From Acetothermia bacterium UBA7521 (GTDB lineage: Bacteria; Bipolaricaulota; Bipolaricaulia; Bipolaricaulales; Bipolaricaulaceae), in contig DLNB01000060.1 in NCBI GenBank assembly GCA_002479455.1, positions 1 through 16,192 on the forward strand: 16,192 nt of DNA, read 5' to 3'. This document shows positions 1 to 6,892 of this stretch, piece after piece (position 1 is the first letter of the stretch; the number at the start of each line of letters is the position of its first letter). The notes below the pieces were generated by a model that made no database searches, had not been told where the DNA came from, and saw only the letters and a program-made list of their open reading frames with translations. Position numbers and translations under genes: made by a program.

Positions 1-118
1 CGACCAACGTTAGCCGCGAACCCTTCCGAGGTCAATCCCGCGGCGCGTTGCACACATGAGGCCGCTGTGAGAGGGCTCCTCACGCATTCCCAGGTACGCA
101 GGAATCGTGCGAGAGAAG

Positions 119-242
119 AAGACGTCCGGGCTTTCGGCGAGGGCGTCCGCGCCGATCCTCAGGTTCAGAGCTTGCCGCCCAGACTCACAAGCCTGCCAGC
201 GCTGGCCCACAAGACCCTAAGAACGAAGGTCTGACCCCGACG
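119..242. repeat. Dispersed repeat copy D (mbhN tail plus hairpin end)
   Basis: About 120 bp that closely match 1536-1654. Read on the minus strand, its right part still shows the mbhN C-terminal phrase ADALAESPD, after which the match to mbhN is lost. The left half of the unit ends with a short inverted repeat (AGACC, 11-nt loop, GGTCT) followed by GACCCCGACG, identical in both copies. The two copies differ by scattered substitutions, so this is an old duplication. No gene is seen in 1-277 apart from this element. Confidence 0.75.
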
Positions 243-277
243 TCTTGAGCTCTTCCACTCGCATTGTGGAGTGAGTG

Positions 278-307
278 TTGCAGGTGAGGACTGTGTCGGC
301 GTAGACT
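278..307 (+). promoter_or_regulatory. Candidate promoter of the DUF3800 gene
   Basis: TTGCAG, an 18-nt spacer, then TAGACT at 302-307. The -10 box ends only 6 nt before the ATG at 314 and there is no Shine-Dalgarno sequence, so the transcript would begin at or next to the start codon (leaderless). The -35 box is weak (3 of 6 consensus bases). Confidence 0.4.
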
Positions 308-313
308 ATTGGC

Positions 314-1069
314 ATGTACCTTGCGTATTTGGATGAATCCGGTGATAGTGGTCTCGGCAATAGCCCGACGCACTTCTTCGTTCTTGCCTGCGTGCTGGTA
401 CATGAGAGCAACTGGCTTGGGGATCTGAACCTTCTGGTCGATCTGCGGAGAGATCTGCGCGCCACATATGGCATCCCGACACGCCCTGAGATCAAGGCCA
501 CGGACATGGTGGGAAACAGAGGGATCCTGCGCCAGCTCAAGAACCAGTTGGCTCGGCCTGAGCGGATCAGGATGTTCGATTCTCTGCTGGGCTATCAGGC
601 CGGTCAGCTTAGCCTGCGGACCTTTGCAGTTGCCATCGAGAAAGGCCCTGCTGCAGCTAAGGGGTGGGACGCTCGCTACGCAGCTTGGACGTTCGCTCTG
701 CAGAGGATCAACCGTTTCTGTGAGCAGGAGGGCGAGTGGGCGTCGATCTACCCTGATGAGGGGCACGGGTTCTTCATCAAGAGGCGGATACGCCACATGC
801 GCCGTCATCACGCTGTGAAGTCACATTGGGGGAAAAGCACGGTGCGTTTTGAGATACAGAGGGTCATAGAGGATCCGAATGAGCGGGCGTCTCACGACTC
901 CTACTTCGTGCAGCTGGCCGACTGGAATGCCTATGCGGCGCATCGTTCGCAGTATGTCCATCCTCATGCGGCTGATGTCCAAGGTCTCTGGGATACCCTC
1001 CTCCCGGTGGTGCTAACGGACGTGAACAAGCTTCGGGGAGGGCCACCAGGCATCGTGCGCTATCCATGA
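314..1069 (+). CDS. DUF3800 domain protein
   Basis: 251 aa soluble protein of the DUF3800 family. The N-terminus MYLAYLDESGDSG is the family's hallmark acidic motif (Asp7, Glu8, Asp11). A central DEGHGF and the C-terminal segment SYFVQLADWNAYAAHR complete the usual pattern of spaced acidic residues. These families are thought to have an RNase H-like fold and often occur near mobile or defence genes, but the biochemical role is not established. Its length is normal and I see no frameshift. It has no Shine-Dalgarno sequence; a -10-like box lies 6 nt upstream, favouring leaderless translation from this ATG. It stands alone, followed by a hairpin terminator, and is flanked by copies of the mbhN-tail repeat. 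Confidence 0.88.
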   Translation: MYLAYLDESGDSGLGNSPTHFFVLACVLVHESNWLGDLNLLVDLRRDLRATYGIPTRPEIKATDMVGNRGILRQLKNQLARPERIRMFDSLLGYQAGQLSLRTFAVAIEKGPAAAKGWDARYAAWTFALQRINRFCEQEGEWASIYPDEGHGFFIKRRIRHMRRHHAVKSHWGKSTVRFEIQRVIEDPNERASHDSYFVQLADWNAYAAHRSQYVHPHAADVQGLWDTLLPVVLTDVNKLRGGPPGIVRYP

Positions 1070-1077
1070 AAGCAGAG

Positions 1078-1102
1078 AGCCCCCACAGCAGGCGGGGGCT
1101 TT
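1078..1102 (+). terminator. Hairpin terminator after the DUF3800 gene
   Basis: A perfect 7-bp stem AGCCCCC/GGGGGCT with a 9-nt loop begins 8 nt after the stop codon and is followed by only TT. The short T run makes it a weak intrinsic terminator, but its position directly after the gene supports the call. Confidence 0.6.
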
Positions 1103-1389
1103 GGGGGCGATCCTACCCCCGACATCGGTCGGGCTCAGATCGCCTTATGTTTGTAGCACCTTCTGTCTTCCCTGTCAAGGGGGGGTGAGTTCTGAGGTAG
1201 GGCAGCCGCCAAGGAACTGCCACCGCCCTCCTGCTCAGAAGAGCGGCGAGTGTACTCCTTCCGCTGATTGCGGATGAGCTGGCGCATCATGCGGGGGGGG
1301 GCGACCCGGGGTGGTGGGACTGAAGATCTCAAAGCCGTACCCTCAGACGCAAAGACCCGCCCCACAGTGGCCAGATGTCGGGAAGGAGC
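1103..1389. other. Intergenic, no gene seen
   Basis: About 290 bp with no convincing coding frame on either strand. The open frames here have random-looking composition. A run of nine G residues lies near 1291-1299. I recognise nothing else. Confidence 0.5.
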
Positions 1390-1654
1390 GTCAGGTCTTG
1401 CGATCCAACATCATCCCGGATTCGGTGGCGTAGGCGGAACTGGCCATCGTCCGAAAACACACCCACCACAACTGGTCTGTTGGTGTTACTCCACCGTATG
1501 CGCAGCCGAACTGCGGTCGGTGTCGGAGAGGAGGAAGTCTGGGCTATCGGCCAAGACGTCCACGCCGATCCTCAGATTCAGGGCTTTCCGCCCATGGTCA
1601 CAAGCCTGCCAGCGTTGTCCCGCAGACCCTAAGAATGAAGGTCTGACCCCGACG
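1390..1654. repeat. Dispersed repeat copy B (full-length, MITE-like)
   Basis: About 265 bp. The left end carries GGTCTTGCGATCC, which recurs at 5421 (in 2583-2595 it is GGGCTTGCGATCC). The middle, from about 1486, matches the 3' end of mbhN. The right end (about 1560-1654) matches copy D and finishes with the hairpin AGACC/GGTCT and GACCCCGACG. The left end (GTCAGGTCTT) and the reverse complement of the right end (GGTCAGACCTT) are similar, which suggests imperfect terminal inverted repeats of a non-autonomous element. It encodes no transposase. Confidence 0.6.
1486..1563 (-). pseudogene. mbhN 3'-end fragment inside repeat copy B
   Basis: On the minus strand the last 25 codons read VDVLADSPDFLLSDTDRSS then AAHTVE and stop. 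This matches the C-terminus of the intact ferredoxin subunit encoded at 5511-5903 (VDALAESPDFLLSDTDRSS then PALTVE). The iron-sulfur part of the gene is missing and is replaced by unrelated repeat sequence. It is a gene relic, not a functional protein. Confidence 0.75.
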
Positions 1655-2038
1655 CCCCACGCCCGCTCCCGTGATACCAAGGTGGGGCGAAGATGTAGGC
1701 CTCCTGCGGCCAACCGACGACGCAGACCGACACCACTGCCAGAAGAGCACACATCAACGACCTCACGGCTTCCCTCCTCGAGCCCTTGGCCCCATTCTGC
1801 GAGGCGTCCCCCCAAGCGTCAGAAGCTCCGACACGTGGCTTGGCCGCCCTCCATGAGCGCGCGGGCAGCACTGAGACACGCTCTCTCAGCACCCGAGGGC
1901 GGTGGAGCCACAGCCTGTTTCTCAACTGCGAACGCCCTCCACGGCTCATCTACTCCCAGTCGCTCCATGCATGGGCATCCGCTAACCCGGGCCTCTCCAG
2001 ACTCGTCTATCCGTACCGCGCTTCGCATCCGCGACAGC
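1655..2038. other. Intergenic, no convincing gene
   Basis: Open frames exist on both strands, including a 77-codon minus-strand frame (1819-2052) that overlaps the end of the lipoprotein gene. None shows protein-like composition, a recognisable motif or a well-spaced ribosome site. I see no RNA gene. Confidence 0.45.
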
Positions 2039-2476
2039 TCACCAGCAGCCATCCTCCCATCCCTCTAGATCAACTTCCGAGAACACGAACAGCACCGGGG
2101 TGCACGTTCCTGCAACCATCTCCATCCTTGAACACCGGTGCTCACTGCCCTCAACCAGCCCTCGAAGGTCCGCCCAGGCGCGAGGAGGGTTCATGCCAGC
2201 CCCCACCGTGAACTGCTGTCCTGTATCGGGCCACTCCGGATAGCGATAGCGTGCCGGTGCGGAAGGATCGTCCGGCGTGAAGGTGAAGACTATCAGCACT
2301 GCGTTCTGGCAGCTGTAGGAGCCACTAGGGGCGCTCGAGACGGACGTTATCGTGGCTTTCCCTGGGGTCTCTGCATAGCGACAAGGTCCTCCAATCCTCG
2401 GATCCCTGCATCCAACGAGAAGAGAGATGACGGCGCTTGAAGCCACCACTACGGCAAGCAGTTTTGTGCGGTGCAT
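2039..2476 (-). CDS. Small lipoprotein of unknown function
   Basis: 145 aa predicted lipoprotein. The start MHRTK is chosen because a GAGGAA element lies about 10 nt upstream and a good promoter lies just beyond; an in-frame GTG three codons earlier is less well placed. Residues 2-5 carry the positive charge, a hydrophobic stretch follows, and the lipobox LVGC puts the lipidated cysteine at 23. The mature part contains five further cysteines (C32, then within SCQ, RCS, TCT and GCW), which could form disulfides outside the cytoplasmic membrane. I do not recognise the family. It stands alone in a region of decayed repeats. Confidence 0.72.
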   Translation of the reverse strand: MHRTKLLAVVVASSAVISLLVGCRDPRIGGPCRYAETPGKATITSVSSAPSGSYSCQNAVLIVFTFTPDDPSAPARYRYPEWPDTGQQFTVGAGMNPPRAWADLRGLVEGSEHRCSRMEMVAGTCTPVLFVFSEVDLEGWEDGCW

Positions 2477-2498
2477 CTCCACCACTTCCTCGTGTGCT

Positions 2499-2528
2499 AT
2501 ACTAGGGGCCCAGACTGTGCTCTGTCAA
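2499..2528 (-). promoter_or_regulatory. Sigma70-type promoter of the small lipoprotein gene
   Basis: A perfect TTGACA (2523-2528 on the reverse strand), an 18-nt spacer and TAGTAT (2499-2504). The predicted transcript start near 2492 gives a leader of about 16 nt that contains a GAGGAA ribosome site before the ATG at 2476. Confidence 0.65.
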
Positions 2529-2581
2529 GTCTCTCCCAAGTCAACCCACGTTGAGGGCCCTCGGTTCGTCGACGAGCCGGG

Positions 2582-2682
2582 GTCGGGGCTTGCGATCCAA
2601 GATCCAAAACCCTGAAAGCGGCGCGGTCGAGCGCGATGGCAGTGGTGGAGCGCGTCAGACGTGAGCAGCCGTTCAGATGTGC
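2582..2682. repeat. Repeat copy C, region downstream of the mbhN-like stop
   Basis: Begins with GGGCTTGCGATCCAA, matching the left ends near 1393 and 5421, then runs about 95 bp to the stop codon of an mbhN-like tail. In all three copies the gap between the GCGATCC motif and the mbhN-type stop codon is similar (about 90-97 bp), although the sequence between them has diverged. Confidence 0.6.
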
Positions 2683-2862
2683 TTACTCGACGGTAAGCGC
2701 CGGGGAGCTGCGGTTGGTGTCGCAGAGGAGGAAGTCCGGGCTTTCGGCGAGAGCTTCCAGCGGGCACGCGTTCACGCATTGGGCGCAGCACGTGCACTGC
2801 GCGACGTGCATCCGGATCCCCTTGGTCTCGAGCAGGAACTCGATGCCCGGCCCTGCGTGGTG
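2683..2862 (-). pseudogene. 5'-truncated second copy of the mbhN ferredoxin gene
   Basis: Fifty-four codons plus a TAA stop align with the last 54 residues of MbhN, with 43 identical by my count. The copy keeps one complete 4Fe-4S motif (CTCCAQCVNAC) and the identical end SSPALTVE. The first cluster motif and the N-terminal half are gone. Five unrelated codons further upstream there is an in-frame TGA (2863-2865). The reading frame is intact over the matched part and the changes are spread out, so this is either an old duplication or the remnant of a diverged paralogous operon. There is no start codon or ribosome site. Confidence 0.8.
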
Positions 2863-3227
2863 TCAGGTTCCGTGAGCAAGGCGGTTGGGCCGCTGCTGGC
2901 AGGGGAGAGGTTCGCATCTATCATGGGGCGAGGAAGGGCCGATGACGAGAGCGCTCAGGGTGGAGGGCCTGGGGCTGGCCGGATGGTCTCGGGGGGCCGA
3001 GAGTCGAGTCCATGGGTATAAGGCACGATCTTCTCTGCGCGGATGTCGCAGCAGTCGAAGCTCCCTGCCCGGCCGGGGGTAGGCTATTGCGTTGGAATGC
3101 AGGACACGACCCCATCAGCCGATCCAAAGCAGGTCTTCGGGCGACGTGACACGGCGTGACATCAAGGATGAAGACATGACCCCTTGGACTCTCTGTGGTT
3201 GGGCGGTCTCTCCGTACCCGATAATCC
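2863..3227. other. Intergenic, no gene seen
   Basis: About 365 bp downstream (minus strand) of the two-domain lipoprotein gene. No protein-like frame or clear terminator is visible. The match to mbhN stops near 2847, and I find no right-hand repeat end like those at 242 and 1654. Confidence 0.45.
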
Positions 3228-4145
3228 CTACTGACGAGCTGTGACCTTGTAGTTGTCAATGTATACACACCCATAAGGTTCTGGCTTCGCTATCCCGGGC
3301 ATCCCAGTAGAGTAGGTAGAGTCATGGAACGTGGCACGAAGGAGGTCCTTGACGTAGACGCTGTACGTAGTCCCATCGCTCTCAACCCTGACTGACTGGT
3401 ACCCAACGAAAAAACCGGGAGACACCGAAGCACTTTTCCGTAGCTCCGCGCCATCAGAGAGCACCTGGAGCCAGATCTCGTCCTGGGTCCCCCAGATGAT
3501 GGCCATGCTCTTCAGATCCTGTTGGGCGTAGAAGACGACACCAAACTGGGCGTGGTTCGTAAGTTCAAGGTCCAACTCGACTGTATAGGGGCCCCATGAT
3601 CTGCCTGTGGCCACAAATCCTGTACTGGCGCCACTGCACCGGCCGTACTTCCCTGCACTTGCCTCCCATGGGTTGGCATTGAAGCTCCAAGCTGGATTTG
3701 GCCTGTTGTCCTTGAAATCATCGAAGAACAGTACTCTCCCCGACTGTCCCATCCCAACCACGTTGAGGGTCAGGCGGGTAGTGCGAACAAGCCCCCCAGC
3801 CGTCCCTCGGAGAACGAGGGTATAGGTCCCGGGGATAGCGCCAGAGGCTGCTGTTATCGTAAGCGTGCTCCGATTGCCGGAAACCGGGTTCGGGTCGAAG
3901 ACGAACGCGACCCCGGTGGGCCCCTCTTCAAACAGAAGGGCGACCGGGGTGCCAAACCCGCCGGCACGGACGACCGAGACGACAGCAGTCGCTGTGGAAC
4001 CCACCGCGACGGTCACTTCTGTAGGGCTGAAAGCGAGCGAGAAGTCAGGAGAAGAGGTGTCCGGCAGGCATCCGCTTAGGGCGATCAACCACACAACTGT
4101 AGATGCACCAAGAAGCATGACCCGCAACCACGTGCTCTTGCCCAT
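3228..4145 (-). CDS. Two-domain lipoprotein: Ig-like plus LamG/DUF1080-like
   Basis: 305 aa predicted surface or periplasmic lipoprotein. The start MGKSTW has a strong GGAGG a few bases upstream. Signal peptide residues 1-25 end in a lipobox LSGC with Cys26. Residues about 30-130 (DFSLAFSPTEVTVAVGS to TLNVVG) have the repeating beta-strand pattern of Ig-like domains found in bacterial exoproteins. Residues about 140-305 (VLFFDDF, NPWEASAGKY, VVFYAQQD, IDNYKV) look like a concanavalin A-like (LamG or 3-keto-disaccharide hydrolase/DUF1080) jelly roll, which usually binds or cuts carbohydrate. I see no certain catalytic residues. It is a single gene with its own promoter; carbohydrate or surface binding is inference. 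Confidence 0.78.
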   Translation of the reverse strand: MGKSTWLRVMLLGASTVVWLIALSGCLPDTSSPDFSLAFSPTEVTVAVGSTATAVVSVVRAGGFGTPVALLFEEGPTGVAFVFDPNPVSGNRSTLTITAASGAIPGTYTLVLRGTAGGLVRTTRLTLNVVGMGQSGRVLFFDDFKDNRPNPAWSFNANPWEASAGKYGRCSGASTGFVATGRSWGPYTVELDLELTNHAQFGVVFYAQQDLKSMAIIWGTQDEIWLQVLSDGAELRKSASVSPGFFVGYQSVRVESDGTTYSVYVKDLLRATFHDSTYSTGMPGIAKPEPYGCVYIDNYKVTARQ

Positions 4146-4178
4146 CTCTCTCCCCTCCTCCCGGCTTGCTTGCTCGGA

Positions 4179-4207
4179 AGTATAGGTGTCGCCGCCCAGA
4201 CGGGCAA
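4179..4207 (-). promoter_or_regulatory. Candidate promoter of the two-domain lipoprotein gene
   Basis: On the minus strand, TTGCCC (4202-4207), a 17-nt spacer and TATACT (4179-4184). It lies about 33 bp upstream of the chosen ATG, leaving room for the GGAGG ribosome site, and it supports that start over the longer upstream frame. Confidence 0.55.
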
Positions 4208-4338
4208 GGACGTGCTCCTTGGGGTCCAGCTCGACGACCACCGCTTGGTCGGACAGGAATCACTGTACCACCCATGGCCTCCCGTGGTGGTGGCCGATCC
4301 GAAGGTGGATCTTCGGGTGATCCACAAGATCGTGTGGG

Positions 4339-5175
4339 CTACTTGTCGCGGAGTCTTCGGACTTCCTCTCTCAGGCGTTCAAGTTCGTCAGTTTGATCTC
4401 CGAGAAGCCGTTTCTGTTCCTCCGCAGCCTCTCTGGCTTCCTCCGCGGCTTCGGATGCCTGGTCCTGCGCCATCTCAACCTCCAACTCGATTCTTGCCAG
4501 GCGATCCCGCTGCTCAAGGGCAATCTCATAGCGTTTCTTCGCCCAGTAAGCTGTCTCCTCTTCAGGCGTCATGCAGGCGATGTCGTAGGTTTCTTGTGCG
4601 CGAGCTGCAGCGGACTCAGCCTTCTCTGCGGTGTACCGTGCGTTGTGGTAAGCGCGCAAAGCGGCGTCCTCCTCGTCAGTGAGAAAACCTCCATCGTTCT
4701 TGCTGGTTAGACGATACGCCGTGGGATCTGGTTCCTTCATCTGCTTGTAGGCACGGGTGGCCTCCTCCTCCTGCACCGACAGCCTCCGCAACATCATCCA
4801 GGCGCCCAGGACGGAGAGACCAAGGACGATAATCGGCCAGTATGACAAGCCAAACACAGCGAAAAGCACACAAGGAAGGAAGAAGAAAAGGGACAGAAAG
4901 AAGACCAGGTAACAGAGGAACTCGAGCCGCCACGGCACCCTCTTCCTTTGGGAAGTTTCGTAAGCGTCGTTCTTCTTGGCATAGAACTCCGAACGGGCCT
5001 GTTTGTACTCGGCAACCCGGCGATCATGCTCACCTGAGTCCCGCATCTTCCGCCGGATGTCGTGATAGGCACTGGCGAGTTCGTCCGCCCTAGCGTGAAG
5101 GTGTGCGTGTTCCTCCTGGGCCCGACGAAAGGCCTGGAGAGTCGCGTCCCGTCGCTCCATGCGGTCCATACCCAA
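4339..5175 (-). CDS. Two-TM coiled-coil protein of unknown function
   Basis: 278 aa. Residues 1-80 are charged and helical with coiled-coil character. Residues about 84-108 and 112-130 form a hydrophobic membrane hairpin. Residues about 133-278 are again strongly charged (runs of Glu, Ala and Arg) and end in a long probable coiled coil. Both soluble parts would face the same side, presumably the cytoplasm. The TTG at 5175 is 5 nt from a GAGGAG ribosome site; the ATG at 5169 is the alternative. A perfect TATAAT lies just upstream. I do not recognise the family. It could be a membrane-tethered scaffold, but that is only a reading of its shape. Confidence 0.7.
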   Translation of the reverse strand: MGMDRMERRDATLQAFRRAQEEHAHLHARADELASAYHDIRRKMRDSGEHDRRVAEYKQARSEFYAKKNDAYETSQRKRVPWRLEFLCYLVFFLSLFFFLPCVLFAVFGLSYWPIIVLGLSVLGAWMMLRRLSVQEEEATRAYKQMKEPDPTAYRLTSKNDGGFLTDEEDAALRAYHNARYTAEKAESAAARAQETYDIACMTPEEETAYWAKKRYEIALEQRDRLARIELEVEMAQDQASEAAEEAREAAEEQKRLLGDQTDELERLREEVRRLRDK

Positions 5176-5193
5176 CCCATCTCCTCAGGGCCA

Positions 5194-5199
5194 ATTATA
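5194..5199 (-). promoter_or_regulatory. Consensus -10 box upstream of the coiled-coil gene
   Basis: A perfect TATAAT on the minus strand, about 19 nt before the TTG start and just ahead of the GAGGAG ribosome site. I see no good -35 box at the usual distance (CATCTT at 17 nt), so activity may depend on an activator. Confidence 0.45.
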
Positions 5200-5235
5200 C
5201 TGATCCAGCCTCCTTGAAGATGGCCCAGGGCAGAG

Positions 5236-5415
5236 CTAGGACCCGGACGTCTCGCCGCCCGCCTCCTCCCTGTGGAGCTCAAGGTCTCTCCCCACCACTC
5301 GGGCCTCTACCACGGTCCCCGGTTCCCGGCCCATGGCTTGGACATAGCCGATCGGAAGGGCAAGCCAGACGCCCCGCCGTGGGCGTCCCTGTCTGTCCTT
5401 ATGGGCCGCATCTGG
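5236..5415 (-). pseudogene. 5'-truncated AbrB/MazE-like DNA-binding protein remnant
   Basis: A continuous minus-strand frame of about 60 codons ending at TAG (5236-5238) contains GVWLALPIGYVQAMGREPG and then TVVEARVVGRDLELHRE. This is the pattern of SpoVT/AbrB swapped-hairpin domains (a LP-x-x-x-x-x-x-hG-x-x-PG-x-x-V-E core followed by a strand and a final hydrophobic strand). No ATG, GTG or TTG precedes the core in frame. The frame runs upstream into the repeat motif GCGATCC (about 5416-5433), so the 5' end seems to have been cut by that repeat. An alternative is a short gene starting at ATG 5438 in another frame with one missing G in the G run at 5372-5375. Either way it appears broken. Its length would fit a small AbrB-type regulator or antitoxin. 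Confidence 0.5.
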
Positions 5416-5510
5416 AGTCGGGTCTTGCGATCCGACATTGGGGACCCTGAGGAGGTAGGCAGACAGGGTCCTCGTGCGAAGTCACATGGACTAGAACTGG
5501 CCTGTCGCGG
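5416..5510. repeat. Repeat copy A, region downstream of the intact mbhN
   Basis: Carries the motif GGTCTTGCGATCC at 5421-5433, shared with copies at about 1393 and (as GGGCTTGCGATCC) 2583. As in those copies, it sits about 90 bp from an mbhN-type stop codon, here that of the functional gene. This is the arrangement from which the degraded copies could have come. Confidence 0.55.
5442..5471 (-). terminator. Hairpin after the mbh operon, possible terminator
   Basis: A perfect 8-bp stem GGACCCTG/CAGGGTCC with a 14-nt loop, 39 nt beyond the mbhN stop codon. No T run follows on the minus strand, so it may act as a 3' stabiliser or a Rho-related end rather than a true intrinsic terminator. Confidence 0.35.
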
Positions 5511-5903
5511 CTACTCCACCGTCAGCGCGGGAGAGCTCCGGTCGGTGTCGGAGAGGAGGAAGTCGGGGCTCTCGGCGAGGGCGTCCACCGGGCAGGCGTC
5601 CACGCACTGGGCGCAGAACGTGCACCGCGCGACGTGCATCCGGATCTTCTTGGCCTCGGGCAGGAACTCGATCACCTTCGCCGGGCAGACCCGGATGCAG
5701 AGCTGGCACCCGATGCACTTCTCCCGTCTGTAGGCGATCTTTCCCCGGAACCGGGGCGGCACAGGCACGGGCGGGACGAGGGTCGCCTTGCCCGCCTGAA
5801 CCCGGCCCAGGAACCCGAGCACGGACTTGGGCATGTACTTGGCCGGGAACCGGTTCGTGGCCGGCTTGGTGAACAGCTGGGAGAACAGGGTCTTGAGGAT
5901 CAT
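5511..5903 (-). CDS. mbhN: Membrane-bound hydrogenase subunit N, 2x[4Fe-4S] ferredoxin (NuoI-like)
   Basis: 130 aa electron-entry subunit. It carries two classic 4Fe-4S motifs: CIGCQLCIRVC (C63, C66, C69, C73, the last followed by Pro) and CTFCAQCVDAC (C94, C97, C100, C104). These relay electrons from reduced ferredoxin towards MbhJ. An N-terminal stretch (residues 1-50) lies on the membrane arm in relatives. It is the last gene of the operon; its ATG overlaps the mbhM stop (ATGA). The C-terminal tail after residue 110 (ESPDFLLSDTDRSS then PALTVE) is the part repeated as decayed fragments at 119-150, 1486-1563 and 2683-2862. The length is similar to NuoI-like ferredoxin subunits of group 4 hydrogenases. 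Confidence 0.93.
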   Translation of the reverse strand: MILKTLFSQLFTKPATNRFPAKYMPKSVLGFLGRVQAGKATLVPPVPVPPRFRGKIAYRREKCIGCQLCIRVCPAKVIEFLPEAKKIRMHVARCTFCAQCVDACPVDALAESPDFLLSDTDRSSPALTVE

Positions 5904-6892
5904 CCCACCACCATCCGGTCGAGCACGAGCAGCATAAGCCCCGCCACGGCCACCGCGGTGATCTGAAGCCAGAACCCGCGCGCCACTTGGTCGATCTTGA
6001 GCCGGGCCATCGCCACGCGCACCGTGGTCACGGCAGCGAACATCACGACGAAGATCTTCAGCAAGTGGAACACGAGGTCCACGGCCTGGGCACCGGCCCC
6101 GGAGAGCCCCAGGAGTCCGGCGATCCCGTACGGGGCGAACAGGGTCACGACGAGGGCGGCCATGGCGATCGTCTTCGCCGCGTCGGCGAGGTAGAAGAGC
6201 GCCAGGTACGTCCCGGAGTACTCGACCATCAGCCCGCCGGCGATCTCGGTCTCCGCCTCGGGGATGTCGAACGGGATCTTCGAGAGCTCGGCCGGCGTCA
6301 CGACCAGAAGGCACGCGGCGAGGATCGCCAGGCCGATCACCCCCAGCGGCCCCACCATGGTCCACAGGGGTGCGGCGGCGATCGCCCCCAACGAGAACGC
6401 GGGGCCGCCGCCGAGGGTCGCCAGCCGCCACACCACGCCGACCACGGCCACGGCGAGCGGGAACTCGTAGGACATGAGCATCACGATCTCCCGCTGCGCG
6501 CCCACGGTCGCCAACGGCGACCCGGACGCGAACCCTCCGAGCGCCATCGCCACGGCGGGCACGGCGAGGAGGTACAGGACGAGGATCGCGTCGCCGCCCG
6601 TCCGAAGGATCGCCGGGAACGGCCCCCACGGAAGGTAGAGGAGGACGGTGAACGAGGCGATCACGGCGAGGAACGGCATCGCCTTGAACAGCCACCCCAC
6701 CGCGTCGCGGGGGACGACGCTCTCCTTCACGAGGAGTTTTCCGACATCGAGGAACGGCTGGCGGAGCGGGGGACCGATCCGCGCCTGCATCCGCGCGGCG
6801 AGCTTGCGGTCGAACCCCTTGTACACGAGCCCGAGGAGCCCGCCGCCCACGAGCACGGCCGCCGCCTGCCACACGAGGTGGAGACTTGTCAC
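5900..6892 (-). CDS. mbhM: Membrane-bound hydrogenase subunit M (NuoH-like)
   Basis: 330 aa polytopic membrane subunit homologous to NuoH/HycD. It anchors the catalytic arm and forms the path near the site where redox energy is passed to ion pumping. Visible family signatures are the N-terminal RKLAARMQARIGPP (residues about 29-42) and the central PAELSKIPFDIPEAETEIAG with VEYSG, which carry the conserved acidic cluster of the E-channel region. About eight hydrophobic helices are visible. The GTG start at 6892 is chosen because GGAGGT lies 5 nt upstream and because it overlaps the mbhL stop (GTGA). A longer upstream frame would run through the heptamer repeat and is not homologous. Confidence 0.93.
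   Translation of the reverse strand: MTSLHLVWQAAAVLVGGGLLGLVYKGFDRKLAARMQARIGPPLRQPFLDVGKLLVKESVVPRDAVGWLFKAMPFLAVIASFTVLLYLPWGPFPAILRTGGDAILVLYLLAVPAVAMALGGFASGSPLATVGAQREIVMLMSYEFPLAVAVVGVVWRLATLGGGPAFSLGAIAAAPLWTMVGPLGVIGLAILAACLLVVTPAELSKIPFDIPEAETEIAGGLMVEYSGTYLALFYLADAAKTIAMAALVVTLFAPYGIAGLLGLSGAGAQAVDLVFHLLKIFVVMFAAVTTVRVAMARLKIDQVARGFWLQITAVAVAGLMLLVLDRMVVG

Noticed and set aside
1819..2052. A 77-codon minus-strand frame overlapping the small lipoprotein stop
   Set aside because: The GGGAGG directly abuts the ATG, and the protein has no recognisable pattern. It could be real but is unsupported.
1268..2068. A 266-codon plus-strand open frame in the left flank
   Set aside because: It has random-looking Arg/Pro/Ser-rich composition, runs through repeat copy B, and has no ribosome site or motif.
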